From Emticicia fluvialis (GTDB lineage Bacteria > Bacteroidota > Bacteroidia > Cytophagales > Spirosomataceae), in the NCBI RefSeq assembly GCF_024793945.1, contig NZ_JANUSD010000004.1, positions 295,527 to 359,526 on the forward strand: a DNA stretch of 64,000 nt. The letters are read 5' to 3'. A model generated the notes under the pieces. The model did not search any database. It was not told the origin of the DNA and saw only the letters and a program-made list of their open reading frames with translations. The position numbers and the translations under genes were made by a program. Each line of letters begins with the position of its first letter. Within the stretch, counting starts at the first letter, position 1. This document shows, in pieces, positions 17,982 to 27,040 of the stretch.

Positions 17982-18081
17982 GCGGTAGAAACTTAACCTT
18001 TTTAATATTAAATATTGAACAAAAAGCGCTTAACAAAGGGCCGCAGGATTTTTCAGCTAAGAATTTATGATATTTTTTTCG

Positions 18082-18089
18082 TAATTTTG
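18082..18089 (+). promoter_or_regulatory. -7 element upstream of the amidase gene
   Basis: Exact TAATTTTG followed by C, about 22 bp before the start codon. A run of seven T lies just upstream and no clear -33 box is visible. Confidence 0.6.
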
Positions 18090-18111
18090 CAGTTCAAAGA
18101 AAGCTGAATAC

Positions 18112-18978
18112 ATGAAGAAAATTAAAGTTGGTCTGGTACAGATGTCTTGCACGGCCGATGTTGCAGAGAATATAGATAAGGCCATTGAGGGAATTAAAAA
18201 AGCTGCCGGTAATGGTGCCAATATCGTTTGTCTGCAGGAATTATTCACCTCGCTATATTTTTGTGATATAGAAGACCACAGTAATTTTAATCTGGCAGAG
18301 GCTATTCCAGGGCCAACTACCATTAAGTTGTCAGCAATTGCCCGTGATCTTAATGTAGTAATAATTGCTTCATTATTTGAAAAACGGGCCGCCGGTTTAT
18401 ATCATAATACCACGGCCGTAATCGATGCCGACGGCACTTATCTGGGTAAATACCGCAAAATGCATATTCCTGATGACCCGGGTTATTACGAGAAATTCTA
18501 TTTTACACCCGGCGATTTAGGCTACAAGGTTTTCGATACCAAATTTGCTAAAATAGGGGTGCTTATCTGTTGGGACCAGTGGTATCCTGAGGCTTCCCGT
18601 ATTACAGCCTTAATGGGCGCTGAGGTGCTGTTTTATCCTACCGCTATTGGTTGGGACGTTAACGAGCCGCAGAATGAGGCCAACATTGAACAGTATAATG
18701 CCTGGCAGACCATTCAGCGTAGCCATGCTGTAGCTAATGGGGTACACGTGGTATCGGTAAACAGGGTAGGGCGAGAGGCTGAGCAGCAATTCTGGGGAGG
18801 TAGTTTTGTGGCCAATCCGTTCGGAAGCCTGTTATATCTGGCATCGCATGATAAAGAAGAAGTACACGTGCAGGAAATTGACCTGGCATTAACCGAAAAA
18901 TACCGCACCACTTGGCCGTATCTTCGCGATAGAAGAATAGACAGCTATGAGCCCATCCTGAAAAGATATATAGATTAA
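18112..18978 (+). CDS. aguB: N-carbamoylputrescine amidase
   Basis: 288 residues of the nitrilase superfamily with the full triad: E43 (LQELF), K116 (RKMHIPD) and C153 (LICWDQWYPE). The blocks QELFTSLYFCDIED and PDDPGYYEKFYFTPGD are specific for the AguB branch, which converts N-carbamoylputrescine to putrescine, CO2 and ammonia as the last step of the arginine-agmatine polyamine route. The usual partner, agmatine deiminase, is not in this window. Own promoter; the ABC-F gene follows 49 bp later. Confidence 0.93.
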   Translation: MKKIKVGLVQMSCTADVAENIDKAIEGIKKAAGNGANIVCLQELFTSLYFCDIEDHSNFNLAEAIPGPTTIKLSAIARDLNVVIIASLFEKRAAGLYHNTTAVIDADGTYLGKYRKMHIPDDPGYYEKFYFTPGDLGYKVFDTKFAKIGVLICWDQWYPEASRITALMGAEVLFYPTAIGWDVNEPQNEANIEQYNAWQTIQRSHAVANGVHVVSVNRVGREAEQQFWGGSFVANPFGSLLYLASHDKEEVHVQEIDLALTEKYRTTWPYLRDRRIDSYEPILKRYID

Positions 18979-19027
18979 CATTATCCAAAGAAAATATCGG
19001 CCTGCCGAGGTATAATAAAACATTTAA

Positions 19028-20932
19028 ATGCTTACCATAAACAATTTATCGTTCTACTTTGGCGGAAGAGCCATCTTTGAAGGAGCGAGTCTACAGATTA
19101 AACCAAAAGATAAAATCGGTTTAATTGGTCTGAACGGAATGGGGAAATCTACCCTTTTGAGACTGATTGTAGGCGAATACCAGCCAGATGGCGGTAATAT
19201 CAGTAAAGCCGGTGACTGTACCATTGGTTTCCTGAATCAGGACTTACTTTCTTACCAGACCGAAGACTCCATATTGTCGGTAGCCATGCAGGCTTTTGAA
19301 CGCGAAAACTACCTGCAAATAGAAATTGACAAAGTGCTGCACGAGATGGAAGTAAATTACCGCGATGAACTGGTTGATAAGCTGGGGCATTTGCAGGAAG
19401 AGTTTGACCATCTGGGGGGCTACACCATTCAGTCTAAAGCTGAAGAAATTCTGGAAGGGCTTGGTTTCCGTACCGAAGAGCTACACATGCCTTTAAAGCA
19501 GTTTTCCGGTGGATGGCGAATGCGCGTTATGCTGGCGAAGTTGCTTCTGCAAAAGCCCTCATTATTGTTGCTTGATGAGCCTACCAACCACCTTGACCTT
19601 CCGTCAATTCAGTGGGTTGAAAAATATATATTGAATTACGAAAACGCCGTTGTGGTGGTTTCTCACGATAGAGAGTTTCTGGATAACGTTTGTAACATGA
19701 CGGTAGAAGTTACCCAGAACAAACTTTGGCCTTATGCAGGTAATTACTCATTCTTTGTAGAAGAAAAAGCTCTTAGAAACGAGATTCAGAAAAGTGCTTT
19801 TGAAAACCAGCAGGCGCAGATACGCCAGACTGAACGTTTTATTGAGCGTTTTAAAGCCAAAGCGTCCAAGTCTCGTCAGGTGCAGTCTCGTGTGAAAGCC
19901 CTGAATAAACTGGAACTGATTGACGATGTAATTGATGCCTCGGCACGTGTAGCATTTAAATTTAAATTCAGTGTTAATCCGGGTCGTCAAGTTATGGCTT
20001 TAGAGCATGTTAACAAGGCTTATGGAGAAAAAGTAATTCTGAAAGACTCAACTATAAACATAGAGCGCGGCGACAAAATTGCCCTGATAGGCGCCAATGG
20101 AAAGGGGAAATCAACATTGCTAAGAATTGTAGCAGGTAGCGAACCTGTGGATGGCGTAAGAAAACTGGGTCATAATGTAAATTTCTCTTTCTTTGCCCAG
20201 CACCAATTGGAATCTTTGCATTTGGATGAATCTATCCTGGAAGAATTAAAATATGCCGATTCAGCCAAAACAGAAGCTGAATTGCGTTTGATTCTGGGCT
20301 GTTTTCTTTTTAAAGGAGAAGATGTATTCAAGAAAATTAAGGTGTTATCAGGTGGAGAGAAATCACGTGTGGCTTTAGCCAAGGTATTGATATCTGAGGC
20401 TAATTTCCTGCTACTTGATGAGCCCACCAACCACTTGGATATGCAGTCGGTGAATATCCTTATTCAGGCCCTGGACCAATATGAAGGTACGTATGTGGTG
20501 GTCTCTCACGACAGACACTTTGTGAGCCAGGTTGCTAATAAAATATGGTACATCGAAGACCACCAGATAAAAGAATACCCGGGCACTTACGACGAGTATG
20601 AAACCTGGGTTGAAGATAACAAGGCTAACCGTCCGTCAACTGTTCCGGTTCCGGCTCCAGCAAAAAAAGAAGAGAAACAAACTCCGGTTGTTGACGCGCC
20701 AGGGAAAAACAAAAATGAGATTAAGAAGCTGGAACGCGAGATTGAAGAAATAGAAGCAAAAATAACCGAGCAGGAAAAGAAAAAAGCGCTTCTGGAAGAA
20801 AAACTGGCCGACCCAAAGGTTTTTAATGATGCTGCTGCATTGCAAAAAGCAAACACCGAATACGAACAAGCCAAAGCTGAATTGAAAAAGCTGAACGAGG
20901 TTTGGGAAAACAAAATGTTGGAGATTGCCTAA
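19028..20932 (+). CDS. ABC-F family ATP-binding cassette protein
   Basis: 634 residues with two ATP-binding domains and no membrane part. Walker A sequences are GLNGMGKST (about 35) and GANGKGKST (about 358); signature motifs QFSGGWRMR and VLSGGEKSR; both Walker B regions read LLDEPTNHLD. The interdomain arm lies around 240-310. A Pro/Ala/Lys linker and a C-terminal coiled coil (about 560-630) match the Uup/YdiF-like ABC-F group, which act on ribosomes during translation or protect them from antibiotics. Which ABC-F subtype it is cannot be decided here. Confidence 0.93.
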   Translation: MLTINNLSFYFGGRAIFEGASLQIKPKDKIGLIGLNGMGKSTLLRLIVGEYQPDGGNISKAGDCTIGFLNQDLLSYQTEDSILSVAMQAFERENYLQIEIDKVLHEMEVNYRDELVDKLGHLQEEFDHLGGYTIQSKAEEILEGLGFRTEELHMPLKQFSGGWRMRVMLAKLLLQKPSLLLLDEPTNHLDLPSIQWVEKYILNYENAVVVVSHDREFLDNVCNMTVEVTQNKLWPYAGNYSFFVEEKALRNEIQKSAFENQQAQIRQTERFIERFKAKASKSRQVQSRVKALNKLELIDDVIDASARVAFKFKFSVNPGRQVMALEHVNKAYGEKVILKDSTINIERGDKIALIGANGKGKSTLLRIVAGSEPVDGVRKLGHNVNFSFFAQHQLESLHLDESILEELKYADSAKTEAELRLILGCFLFKGEDVFKKIKVLSGGEKSRVALAKVLISEANFLLLDEPTNHLDMQSVNILIQALDQYEGTYVVVSHDRHFVSQVANKIWYIEDHQIKEYPGTYDEYETWVEDNKANRPSTVPVPAPAKKEEKQTPVVDAPGKNKNEIKKLEREIEEIEAKITEQEKKKALLEEKLADPKVFNDAAALQKANTEYEQAKAELKKLNEVWENKMLEIA

Positions 20933-20958
20933 CAAAGAGTACTGATAATATTTATTAT

Positions 20959-20993
20959 AACAGCATCACGTAAAACGGGTGCTGTTTTCTTTT
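20959..20993 (+). terminator. Terminator after the ABC-F gene
   Basis: AACAGCATC pairs with GGTGCTGTT (one wobble), followed by TTCTTTT. It starts 27 bp after the stop. Confidence 0.8.
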
Positions 20994-21009
20994 GTATATG
21001 CTTGTAAAC

Positions 21010-21048
21010 AAAAGAAGCTCATCTGATGGCCAAATGAGCTGCTTTTGT
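21010..21048 (-). terminator. Terminator after lepB
   Basis: AAGAAGCTCAT at about 21012-21022 pairs with ATGAGCTGCTT at about 21034-21044 with one internal mismatch. On the minus strand the stem is followed by TTTTGTTT. It ends the lepB-dapB-parAB unit; A/T runs on both sides could let it work in both directions. Confidence 0.75.
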
Positions 21049-21075
21049 TATATTAATTGAAGTGAATTTCTGAAA

Positions 21076-22221
21076 TTATCTGATGATGCTGAATAATCTG
21101 CTCCAACGAATTTTATTCAGGAAGTTTCCGTCTTTATTAATCGACATCCAGATGAAAACTGCTTTACCAACAATGTGGTCTTCAGGCACAAATCCCCAGA
21201 AACGTGAGTCGTCAGACCCATGGCGGTTATCGCCCATCATAAAATAATAGTCCTGCTTAAATGTGTATGATGTAATTGGCTTGCCATCCAGAATAATCTG
21301 CCCGTTTACATATCTGGCATCTTTGTTACCGTCAAAGGTGGTAATGATTCCTTTGTAAAGCGCCATATTTTTTTCGTCAAGCTGTATCGTTACTCCCTTT
21401 TTAGGTACGGTTACCGGCCCAAAATTGTCTCTGTTGAAAGGAAACAACCTTGAGTTATACGGAAAAGTATTGATTCCGTATTCGGTTGTGTCTCCTTTGG
21501 TTGCAATAATGGGGGTAATGCTTTTTACAAAGTCAAGCGCCTTAATATCTTTTATTGCCTGGTCGGTGGCTTTTACATAATAGACCGTTTTATCTGTCTG
21601 ATGCAAATCTTCTTCGTATTCGGTAATGTCTAATTTCTGAAAAATTTTCTCGTTTACCTGGGTAGTGGCTTCAATGGCATACTCGTTCTGCAAACCCGGA
21701 GGGTTCGGGAAAACTTTGTTATTCACATACGCCTGACCAGCCCTTACCTCCACTACATCTCCTGGAATCCCGATACAGCGTTTAATATAATTGGTTCGTA
21801 AATCAACCGGATATTTGTCGTATCCGCCAAATTCATCAGGTCTTTCAGGGCAACCAGGGTAGTTGAAAACTACCACATCACCGTTTTTTACATGTGTAAA
21901 GCCCGGTAATCTGTATTGAGGCAACTGAATGGCATCAGAATACGAAGGTATATCTGTAAACCAGATTTTCTGGTGCGTAAGCGGCACCTGAAGTATAGTT
22001 TTAGGCGTACGGGTGCCGTAATGCAATTTACTTACAAAAAGGAAGTCGTTGATTAACAGGCTCTTTTCCATAGACCCCGTAGGAATGGTATATGCTTCCA
22101 GAAATAACCACCGGATCAGCGTTGCTGCTACCACGGCGAATAATACTGAGTCTACCCATTCTCTTAGCGCCGACTTCTTTTTTGCTGGTTTATTTCCGGC
22201 CGTTGATTGAACTTCTGCCAT
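21076..22221 (-). CDS. lepB: Signal peptidase I
   Basis: 381 residues. A single membrane segment (about 25-42) is followed by the catalytic TGSMEKSL with Ser50 and by YIKRCIGIPGD with the general base Lys147; the late box GDNRHGSDDSRFWGFVP (about 331-347) is intact. LepB removes signal peptides from exported proteins at the inner membrane. It is about 100 residues longer than the minimal enzyme because of insertions between the conserved boxes, which is usual in Bacteroidota. Last gene of the parA-parB-DUF5683-dapB-lepB unit. Confidence 0.96.
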   Translation of the reverse strand: MAEVQSTAGNKPAKKKSALREWVDSVLFAVVAATLIRWLFLEAYTIPTGSMEKSLLINDFLFVSKLHYGTRTPKTILQVPLTHQKIWFTDIPSYSDAIQLPQYRLPGFTHVKNGDVVVFNYPGCPERPDEFGGYDKYPVDLRTNYIKRCIGIPGDVVEVRAGQAYVNNKVFPNPPGLQNEYAIEATTQVNEKIFQKLDITEYEEDLHQTDKTVYYVKATDQAIKDIKALDFVKSITPIIATKGDTTEYGINTFPYNSRLFPFNRDNFGPVTVPKKGVTIQLDEKNMALYKGIITTFDGNKDARYVNGQIILDGKPITSYTFKQDYYFMMGDNRHGSDDSRFWGFVPEDHIVGKAVFIWMSINKDGNFLNKIRWSRLFSIIR

Positions 22222-22282
22222 AAGGACTTGCTCCTGATAGGAGATTTAATGGTTTAGTGATATCGGTTAAAAAAATAAATGA

Positions 22283-23002
22283 TTAAAAGCCTAACATATC
22301 GTTCATTCCAAAAATTCCGGTTTTGTTTCGCAGCCACTCGGCGGCTATTACAGCGCCTAAAGCAAAGCCATTCCGGCTGTGGGCAATATGTTTTATTTCA
22401 AGCTGGTCAACATCAGATATATACTTTATCTCGTGGGTTCCGGGAACTTTACCCTCTCTCGACGACCAGATTGGAACCTCGTTTTCCTGTGCTATCTGAT
22501 TATTTATCCAGGTAGTTTTATTATTAAGATTTTCGATCAGCCCCTGTGCTAAAGTAATGGCAGTGCCACTGGGAGAATCTTTTTTTTCTGTATGATGTAT
22601 CTCGTTGGTAGAAACTTTGTATTCGCCCATGTAAGGGTTCATCAGGCGGGCAAGTGCCTTGTTGATTTCAAAGAAAAGGTTGACCCCAATGCTATAGTTA
22701 GATGCATAAAAAAAGGCGCCGCTGTTATCCTGGCACAGTTTTTCAATCTCGGGCTTGTGCTGAAGCCAACCGGTTGTTCCGCAAACTGCCGGCAAGCCAA
22801 ACTCCATACAATATTTTAGGTTGCCATAGGCAGATTCAGGCGAACTGAATTCAATAACAACATCGGTATTTTCGGGGATAACAGACAGAAGCTCGGTACG
22901 GTTACCGATATCTATTTTTGCAGAAATTTCGTGTCCTCTTTGTAAAGCAATCTGCTCAATTACTTTACCCATTTTTCCATAACCTAAAAGGGCAATACGC
23001 AT
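22283..23002 (-). CDS. dapB: 4-Hydroxy-tetrahydrodipicolinate reductase
   Basis: 239 residues. N-terminal NAD(P) binding loop GYGKMGK (7-13) and the active-site region EIHHTEKKDSPSGTA (about 134-148) with the conserved His pair, Lys, and SGT. DapB catalyses the NAD(P)H reduction step of diaminopimelate and lysine synthesis. Slightly shorter than the E. coli enzyme, as usual for this phylum. It lies between lepB (62 bp) and the DUF5683 gene (18 bp). Confidence 0.95.
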   Translation of the reverse strand: MRIALLGYGKMGKVIEQIALQRGHEISAKIDIGNRTELLSVIPENTDVVIEFSSPESAYGNLKYCMEFGLPAVCGTTGWLQHKPEIEKLCQDNSGAFFYASNYSIGVNLFFEINKALARLMNPYMGEYKVSTNEIHHTEKKDSPSGTAITLAQGLIENLNNKTTWINNQIAQENEVPIWSSREGKVPGTHEIKYISDVDQLEIKHIAHSRNGFALGAVIAAEWLRNKTGIFGMNDMLGF

Positions 23003-23019
23003 ATATTTTATGTCAGATT

Positions 23020-23727
23020 CTATTTAAATTTAAAAACTAAACTGGCACCCACCGCACTGCCCATAAAAGTAGGCTGAACGCTGGGTTCAAATTTGATTGA
23101 TATGTCGTCGCTCATATCAAAGTTTTTGAGGTGGGCAGACACATTAGCCTGCACTGCCTGGAGCGCCCAGCCAACTGCAAAAACGATAACCGTCAGGTCT
23201 CTATAACGGCGATAAGTATTTACCACGGGCTCAACCTGGGCTTTGGTAAATGGGCCTATCTGCTTATCAGACTGCTTTATGCCTATACCCACATAGTTGT
23301 TAAGCATTACTTCGGTAGCTCCACCAACAACTAGTTCGGTCAATTTTCCTTTATAGTAATGATACCGGTGGTTATTAACATAAAACGAGAAAATGCCTCC
23401 GGCTGCTGCGCCGTAAACAATTGGCATAACCCAGTATTCTTTGTTGGTGGCTTGCCCCCAACCGGGTAGTATCAATGAGCGAATGAGCGCCTTTCGTGCA
23501 GGATTTGCTTTTTTTGCTGAATCTGCCTTGAAAATTCTGCTTATAAAACGGGCTCTTCCGGCTGAATCTGCTTTGATAAGTCTTTTACCTAAACCCGCAA
23601 TTCTGGAAGAGTCAATCAATATTTTTTTCGACGAATCGGTTTTGGCCGTATTACTTTTTACAGTATCTGTTTTTTGCGCAAAAGAAATATTTGTTGTCAG
23701 TAAAAGTATAACCAGCATCCGAACCAT
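23020..23727 (-). CDS. DUF5683 domain protein
   Basis: About 235 residues when started at the ATG at 23727, which begins a good signal peptide (VRMLVILLLTTNISFAQ); an upstream ATG at 23799 in the same frame would put 24 charged residues before it and is less likely. The conserved core is ALIRSLILPGWGQATNKEYW followed by membrane helices and SFYVNNHRYHYYKGK, typical of DUF5683. Its function is unknown, but in Bacteroidota the gene is regularly found between parB and dapB, as here. Confidence 0.87.
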   Translation of the reverse strand: MVRMLVILLLTTNISFAQKTDTVKSNTAKTDSSKKILIDSSRIAGLGKRLIKADSAGRARFISRIFKADSAKKANPARKALIRSLILPGWGQATNKEYWVMPIVYGAAAGGIFSFYVNNHRYHYYKGKLTELVVGGATEVMLNNYVGIGIKQSDKQIGPFTKAQVEPVVNTYRRYRDLTVIVFAVGWALQAVQANVSAHLKNFDMSDDISIKFEPSVQPTFMGSAVGASLVFKFK

Positions 23728-23824
23728 ATTCCGAAATTTTAATTGCGTAATGAGAGACAAAAATAGGTTCTCCTCTTTCTTTTTACAATCATTTAACAAA
23801 TATTAAACTATTTCTTGGCTGATT

Positions 23825-24748
23825 TTAATCCTGATTTACTTTTATTGCGCCTAAAATTCTGTCTAATTCATCTTTTGATGCAAACGGAATTTTGATTTCA
23901 CCCTTATGATTATCGTCGGCCTTTACCTGTACTTTGGTGCCAAAGTACCCCTGAAGACGAAACTGTAACGACGAAATCTCTTGTTTTAAGGTATTCTGGT
24001 TTTTGCCTTTTACTTCTTCAGAGCCTATGGCAGCCAGTCTTCTTACTTCTTCTTCAATTTTACGAACCGACCAGCTCTCCTCAATTACTTTAGTAAAGAG
24101 TTTTATCTGGGTTTCGCTATTATCTATATTTATCAATGCCCGGGCATGGCCCATCGTAATTTCATTGTCGCGCACGGCTGCCTGAATTATATCAGGTAAT
24201 TTTAGTAAACGCAGATAGTTGTTAACAGTAGTACGGTTTTTACCTACTCTGTCGCCCAGTTCTTCCTGTTTCAATTGAAACTCACTAAGCAGGCGATGGT
24301 AACTCAGGGCAATTTCTATGGCGTTCAGGTTTTCACGCTGAATGTTTTCAATCAATGCCATTTCCAGCATTTGCTGGTCGTCGGCAGTACGCACATAAGC
24401 AGGTATTTTGGTCAGGCCTGCCAGTTTAGATGCCTGCAAACGGCGTTCGCCCGATATCAGAATGTATCTGCCCGGGGTTTCTTCTTTAACAGTAATAGGC
24501 TGAATAATACCCAGAATCTTGATAGATTCTGACAATTCCTGAAGCGCCTCCTGGTCAAAGTGGGTTCGTGGCTGATACGGATTGGTTACAATAGAGCTAA
24601 TCAGTATCTCGTTCATTGAACCCGGTGATTCAGCTTTGCGTGGTATAACGTTATCATTGTCAGTACTTCCGGAGTCTGATAATAATGCGCCCAGCCCACG
24701 CCCAAGCCCGGTCATACCTTTTTTTGTATTGAATGTTTTAGCTTCCAT
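23825..24748 (-). CDS. parB: Chromosome partitioning protein ParB
   Basis: 307 residues. The N-terminal GLGRGLGALLSD is the usual ParB start; ITVKEETPGRYILISGERRLQASKLAGLTKIPAYVR (about 100-137) is the ParB/Spo0J CTPase motif with GERR; MLEMALIENIQRENLNAIE and a helix-turn-helix (about 170-205) bind parS. The C-terminal part is for dimerisation. With ParA it segregates newly replicated origins. It lies 72 bp downstream of parA. No perfect parS is visible close by, though a palindromic pair lies in front of parA. Confidence 0.96.
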   Translation of the reverse strand: MEAKTFNTKKGMTGLGRGLGALLSDSGSTDNDNVIPRKAESPGSMNEILISSIVTNPYQPRTHFDQEALQELSESIKILGIIQPITVKEETPGRYILISGERRLQASKLAGLTKIPAYVRTADDQQMLEMALIENIQRENLNAIEIALSYHRLLSEFQLKQEELGDRVGKNRTTVNNYLRLLKLPDIIQAAVRDNEITMGHARALINIDNSETQIKLFTKVIEESWSVRKIEEEVRRLAAIGSEEVKGKNQNTLKQEISSLQFRLQGYFGTKVQVKADDNHKGEIKIPFASKDELDRILGAIKVNQD

Positions 24749-24820
24749 AGGTTTTCATGATAAATGGGTCTTGCTTTCAGGTTCCCAAATACATTTGGTT
24801 TAATTCATCTCCAACACTTA

Positions 24821-25603
24821 TCAGTTTTCGGTTACAAGCTTTCCGTTCTTGATTAATATCTCACGTGCCAGATTCAGATAGCTGATAGCCCCTTTACTGT
24901 CGGCATCCTGAGCCAGAGCAGGTACACCATAACTCGGCGATTCAGATAACCTTATGTTTCGAGGTATGAGGGTCTGAAAAACCATGTTCTTGAAGTGCGT
25001 GGTTACTTCATGCACCACCTGGTTTGACAGCCTCACGCGCAGGTCATACATGGTTAGTAAGATACCTTCAATTGTAAGGGCCGGATTGAGACGCTGCTGG
25101 ATAATCTTGATGGTGTTCAGCAATTTACCCAGCCCTTCCAGGGCAAAGTACTCGCATTGCACCGGAATAATCACCGAGTCGGCAGCTGTAAGGCTGTTAA
25201 TAACTATTAAACCTAAAGAAGGAGAGCAATCGATGATAATGAAGTCATACATATCTTTCACATCATTCAAAGACTCTTTCATCTTTTCTTCTCGCTTCGG
25301 AAGGTTAATCATCTCAATTTCAGCGCCCACCAGATCAATGTGTGACGGCAGCAAATCAAGATTCGGGAAGTCGGTCTGAATGATAATGTCTCTGGGACGA
25401 ATATCATTAACCATACATTCATAAATGCTGTTTTCTACTTCCTTGGGGTTCAGGCCAAGCCCGGATGTAGTATTTGCCTGAGGGTCTGCATCTATGATAA
25501 GCGTACGGAACTCAAGGGCAGCCAGACTGGCCGCCAGATTGATTGATGTGGTTGTTTTACCTACGCCGCCCTTCTGGTTGGCTATTGCTATTATTTTTCC
25601 CAT
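24821..25603 (-). CDS. parA: Chromosome partitioning ATPase ParA (Soj)
   Basis: 260 residues. Deviant Walker A KGGVGKTTT (10-18), DADPQANTTSGLG (about 39-51), and Walker B FIIIDCSPSLG (about 116-126) define ParA/Soj. The nucleoid-bound ATPase positions ParB-parS complexes. First gene of the parA-parB-DUF5683-dapB-lepB unit. Its upstream region carries a twin palindrome that also reads as DnaA boxes. Confidence 0.97.
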   Translation of the reverse strand: MGKIIAIANQKGGVGKTTTSINLAASLAALEFRTLIIDADPQANTTSGLGLNPKEVENSIYECMVNDIRPRDIIIQTDFPNLDLLPSHIDLVGAEIEMINLPKREEKMKESLNDVKDMYDFIIIDCSPSLGLIVINSLTAADSVIIPVQCEYFALEGLGKLLNTIKIIQQRLNPALTIEGILLTMYDLRVRLSNQVVHEVTTHFKNMVFQTLIPRNIRLSESPSYGVPALAQDADSKGAISYLNLAREILIKNGKLVTEN

Positions 25604-25668
25604 TTTTAGTGGTTCGAGAAAATTACGGATTCAAATATCCGACTTTTAATGTTAAGAAACAATTAAAT

Positions 25669-25707
25669 GTTCCACGACGTGGATAAAACGTTCCACGATG
25701 TGGATAA
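25669..25707. promoter_or_regulatory. Twin GTTCCACGAYGTGGATAA sites upstream of parA
   Basis: Two 18-bp copies start at 25669 and 25690, exactly 21 bp apart, differing at one base. Each is a near palindrome around TCCAC and GTGGA. On the minus strand they read TTATCCACG and TTATCCACA; the latter is identical to the strong E. coli DnaA box. Position is 66-104 bp before the parA start. They could bind ParB, DnaA or another factor. Confidence 0.6.
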
Positions 25708-25779
25708 CATCTGATTGGGCCATACAGCGCATTTTTTCTATTCAATTTTCTAACCTGAATAGCGAAATTTGTTCGTTTG

Positions 25780-25812
25780 TTGTCTTTATTGCTTTCTGTT
25801 GTATTATCTTTG
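25780..25812 (+). promoter_or_regulatory. truA promoter placed at the start codon
   Basis: TTG (25780-25782), 22 nt, then an exact TATCTTTG (25805-25812). The truA ATG follows after only four bases, so transcription would start at or next to the ATG. Confidence 0.6.
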
Positions 25813-25816
25813 CCCC

Positions 25817-26563
25817 ATGCGTTACTTAATTGAATGTTCTTACAAAGGTACATCATTTCATGGCTGGCAGGTGCAGGAAAACGCCGCCACTGTGCAGGGG
25901 CATATTGAGCAGGCTTTATCTACCGTTCTGAGAGTTCCAACCCAGATAGTTGGCAGCAGCCGTACTGATGCAGGCGTGCATGCGTATCAGCAGTTTGCCC
26001 ATTTTGATTCAGAAACGCCCCTGAGCCAGATAGACAAGCTGGTTTATGCCGTGAACGGCATCTTGCCCAAAGCCATAGCGGTAAATAAAATAGCTGTGGT
26101 AAATGACAATTTCCACTCCAGGTTTGATGCCACCTACCGGCGTTATCTTTATAGAATAGCACTTCAAAAAACACCATTCTGGCAGGATTTTTCTTATTTT
26201 TACCGGGCGCCGCTTGATATTCGCCCAATGAACGCGGCAGGAGAGATAATGAAAAATCATATTGATTTTCAGTGTTTCAGTAAAGTGCATACAGACGTGG
26301 CCACATTTAATTGTAAAATTGAATTTGCCCGCTGGGAACAGCAAGACCAGTTTTTGCTGTTTCATATCAAGGCCGACCGTTTCTTGAGAGGTATGGTGAG
26401 GGCCATTGTGGGTACTATGCTTGAAGTTGGTACCGGAAAAATGAGCCTGGATGCGTTTGAGCAGGTTATTTTATCAAAAAACAGGCAGAAAGCCGGAAGA
26501 GCTGTACCGGCCGAAGGGCTCACATTGGTAGAAGTGGGCTACCCAAACGGATTAATTACCTGA
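25817..26563 (+). CDS. truA: tRNA pseudouridine synthase A
   Basis: About 248 residues from the ATG at 25817, where homologs begin (MRYLIECSYKGTSFHGWQ); an in-frame ATG at 25769 would add 16 residues across the promoter and is rejected. The catalytic Asp is in SSRTDAGVHA. The late blocks CFSKVH and FLRGMVRAIVGTMLEVG are conserved. TruA makes pseudouridine at positions 38-40 of tRNA anticodon arms. It is followed by GNAT and threonylcarbamoyl-AMP synthase genes in tight spacing, giving a partly tRNA-related operon. Confidence 0.95.
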   Translation: MRYLIECSYKGTSFHGWQVQENAATVQGHIEQALSTVLRVPTQIVGSSRTDAGVHAYQQFAHFDSETPLSQIDKLVYAVNGILPKAIAVNKIAVVNDNFHSRFDATYRRYLYRIALQKTPFWQDFSYFYRAPLDIRPMNAAGEIMKNHIDFQCFSKVHTDVATFNCKIEFARWEQQDQFLLFHIKADRFLRGMVRAIVGTMLEVGTGKMSLDAFEQVILSKNRQKAGRAVPAEGLTLVEVGYPNGLIT

Positions 26564-26569
26564 CAAATC

Positions 26570-27040
26570 ATGAAAATAAGCGTTGAAAAAATTACTACAC
26601 CCGAAGACCTTGAAGCAATTAAGGGTCTGTTCCGGGAATATGAAAAGTTTCTGGGTGTAAGTCTTTGCTTTCAGAATTTTGAGGAAGAACTGGCCTTGCT
26701 ACCTGCCAAATATGCCGAGCCGGAGGGCTCTATTTTTCTGGCTATTGTAGATGGCAACCCCGCAGGTTGTGTAGCATTATGGAAACTGGAAGATGGCGTT
26801 TGTGAAATGAAAAGGTTATATGTGAGGCCGGTTTATCAGGGTATCGGGCTGGGAAAAAAACTTGCCCAGACGGTTATTGATGAGGCAGCAAAAAAGGGCT
26901 ACCGTAAAATGAAGCTCGACACACTGAAAAGGCTGGCGGCCGCCAATAAATTGTATCATGCTTTACAGTTTACGGAAACCCAACCGTATAACTACAATCC
27001 TGAAGGCGACGTAGCCTATTTTGAAAAAGATTTAGCATAA
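26570..27040 (+). CDS. GNAT family N-acetyltransferase
   Basis: 156 residues. The acetyl-CoA binding region reads MKRLYVRPVYQGIGLGKKL (about 81-99), with the Q/RxxGxG/A motif as QGIGLG. Substrate unknown. It lies six bases after truA and overlaps the next gene by one base, so it is within one transcript. Confidence 0.92.
   Translation: MKISVEKITTPEDLEAIKGLFREYEKFLGVSLCFQNFEEELALLPAKYAEPEGSIFLAIVDGNPAGCVALWKLEDGVCEMKRLYVRPVYQGIGLGKKLAQTVIDEAAKKGYRKMKLDTLKRLAAANKLYHALQFTETQPYNYNPEGDVAYFEKDLA

Noticed and set aside
25669..25707. Canonical parS at parAB
   Set aside because: The half-site GTTCCACG is present but the centre is extended and the right arm ends GTGGATAA, so the standard 14-16 bp palindrome is not formed.
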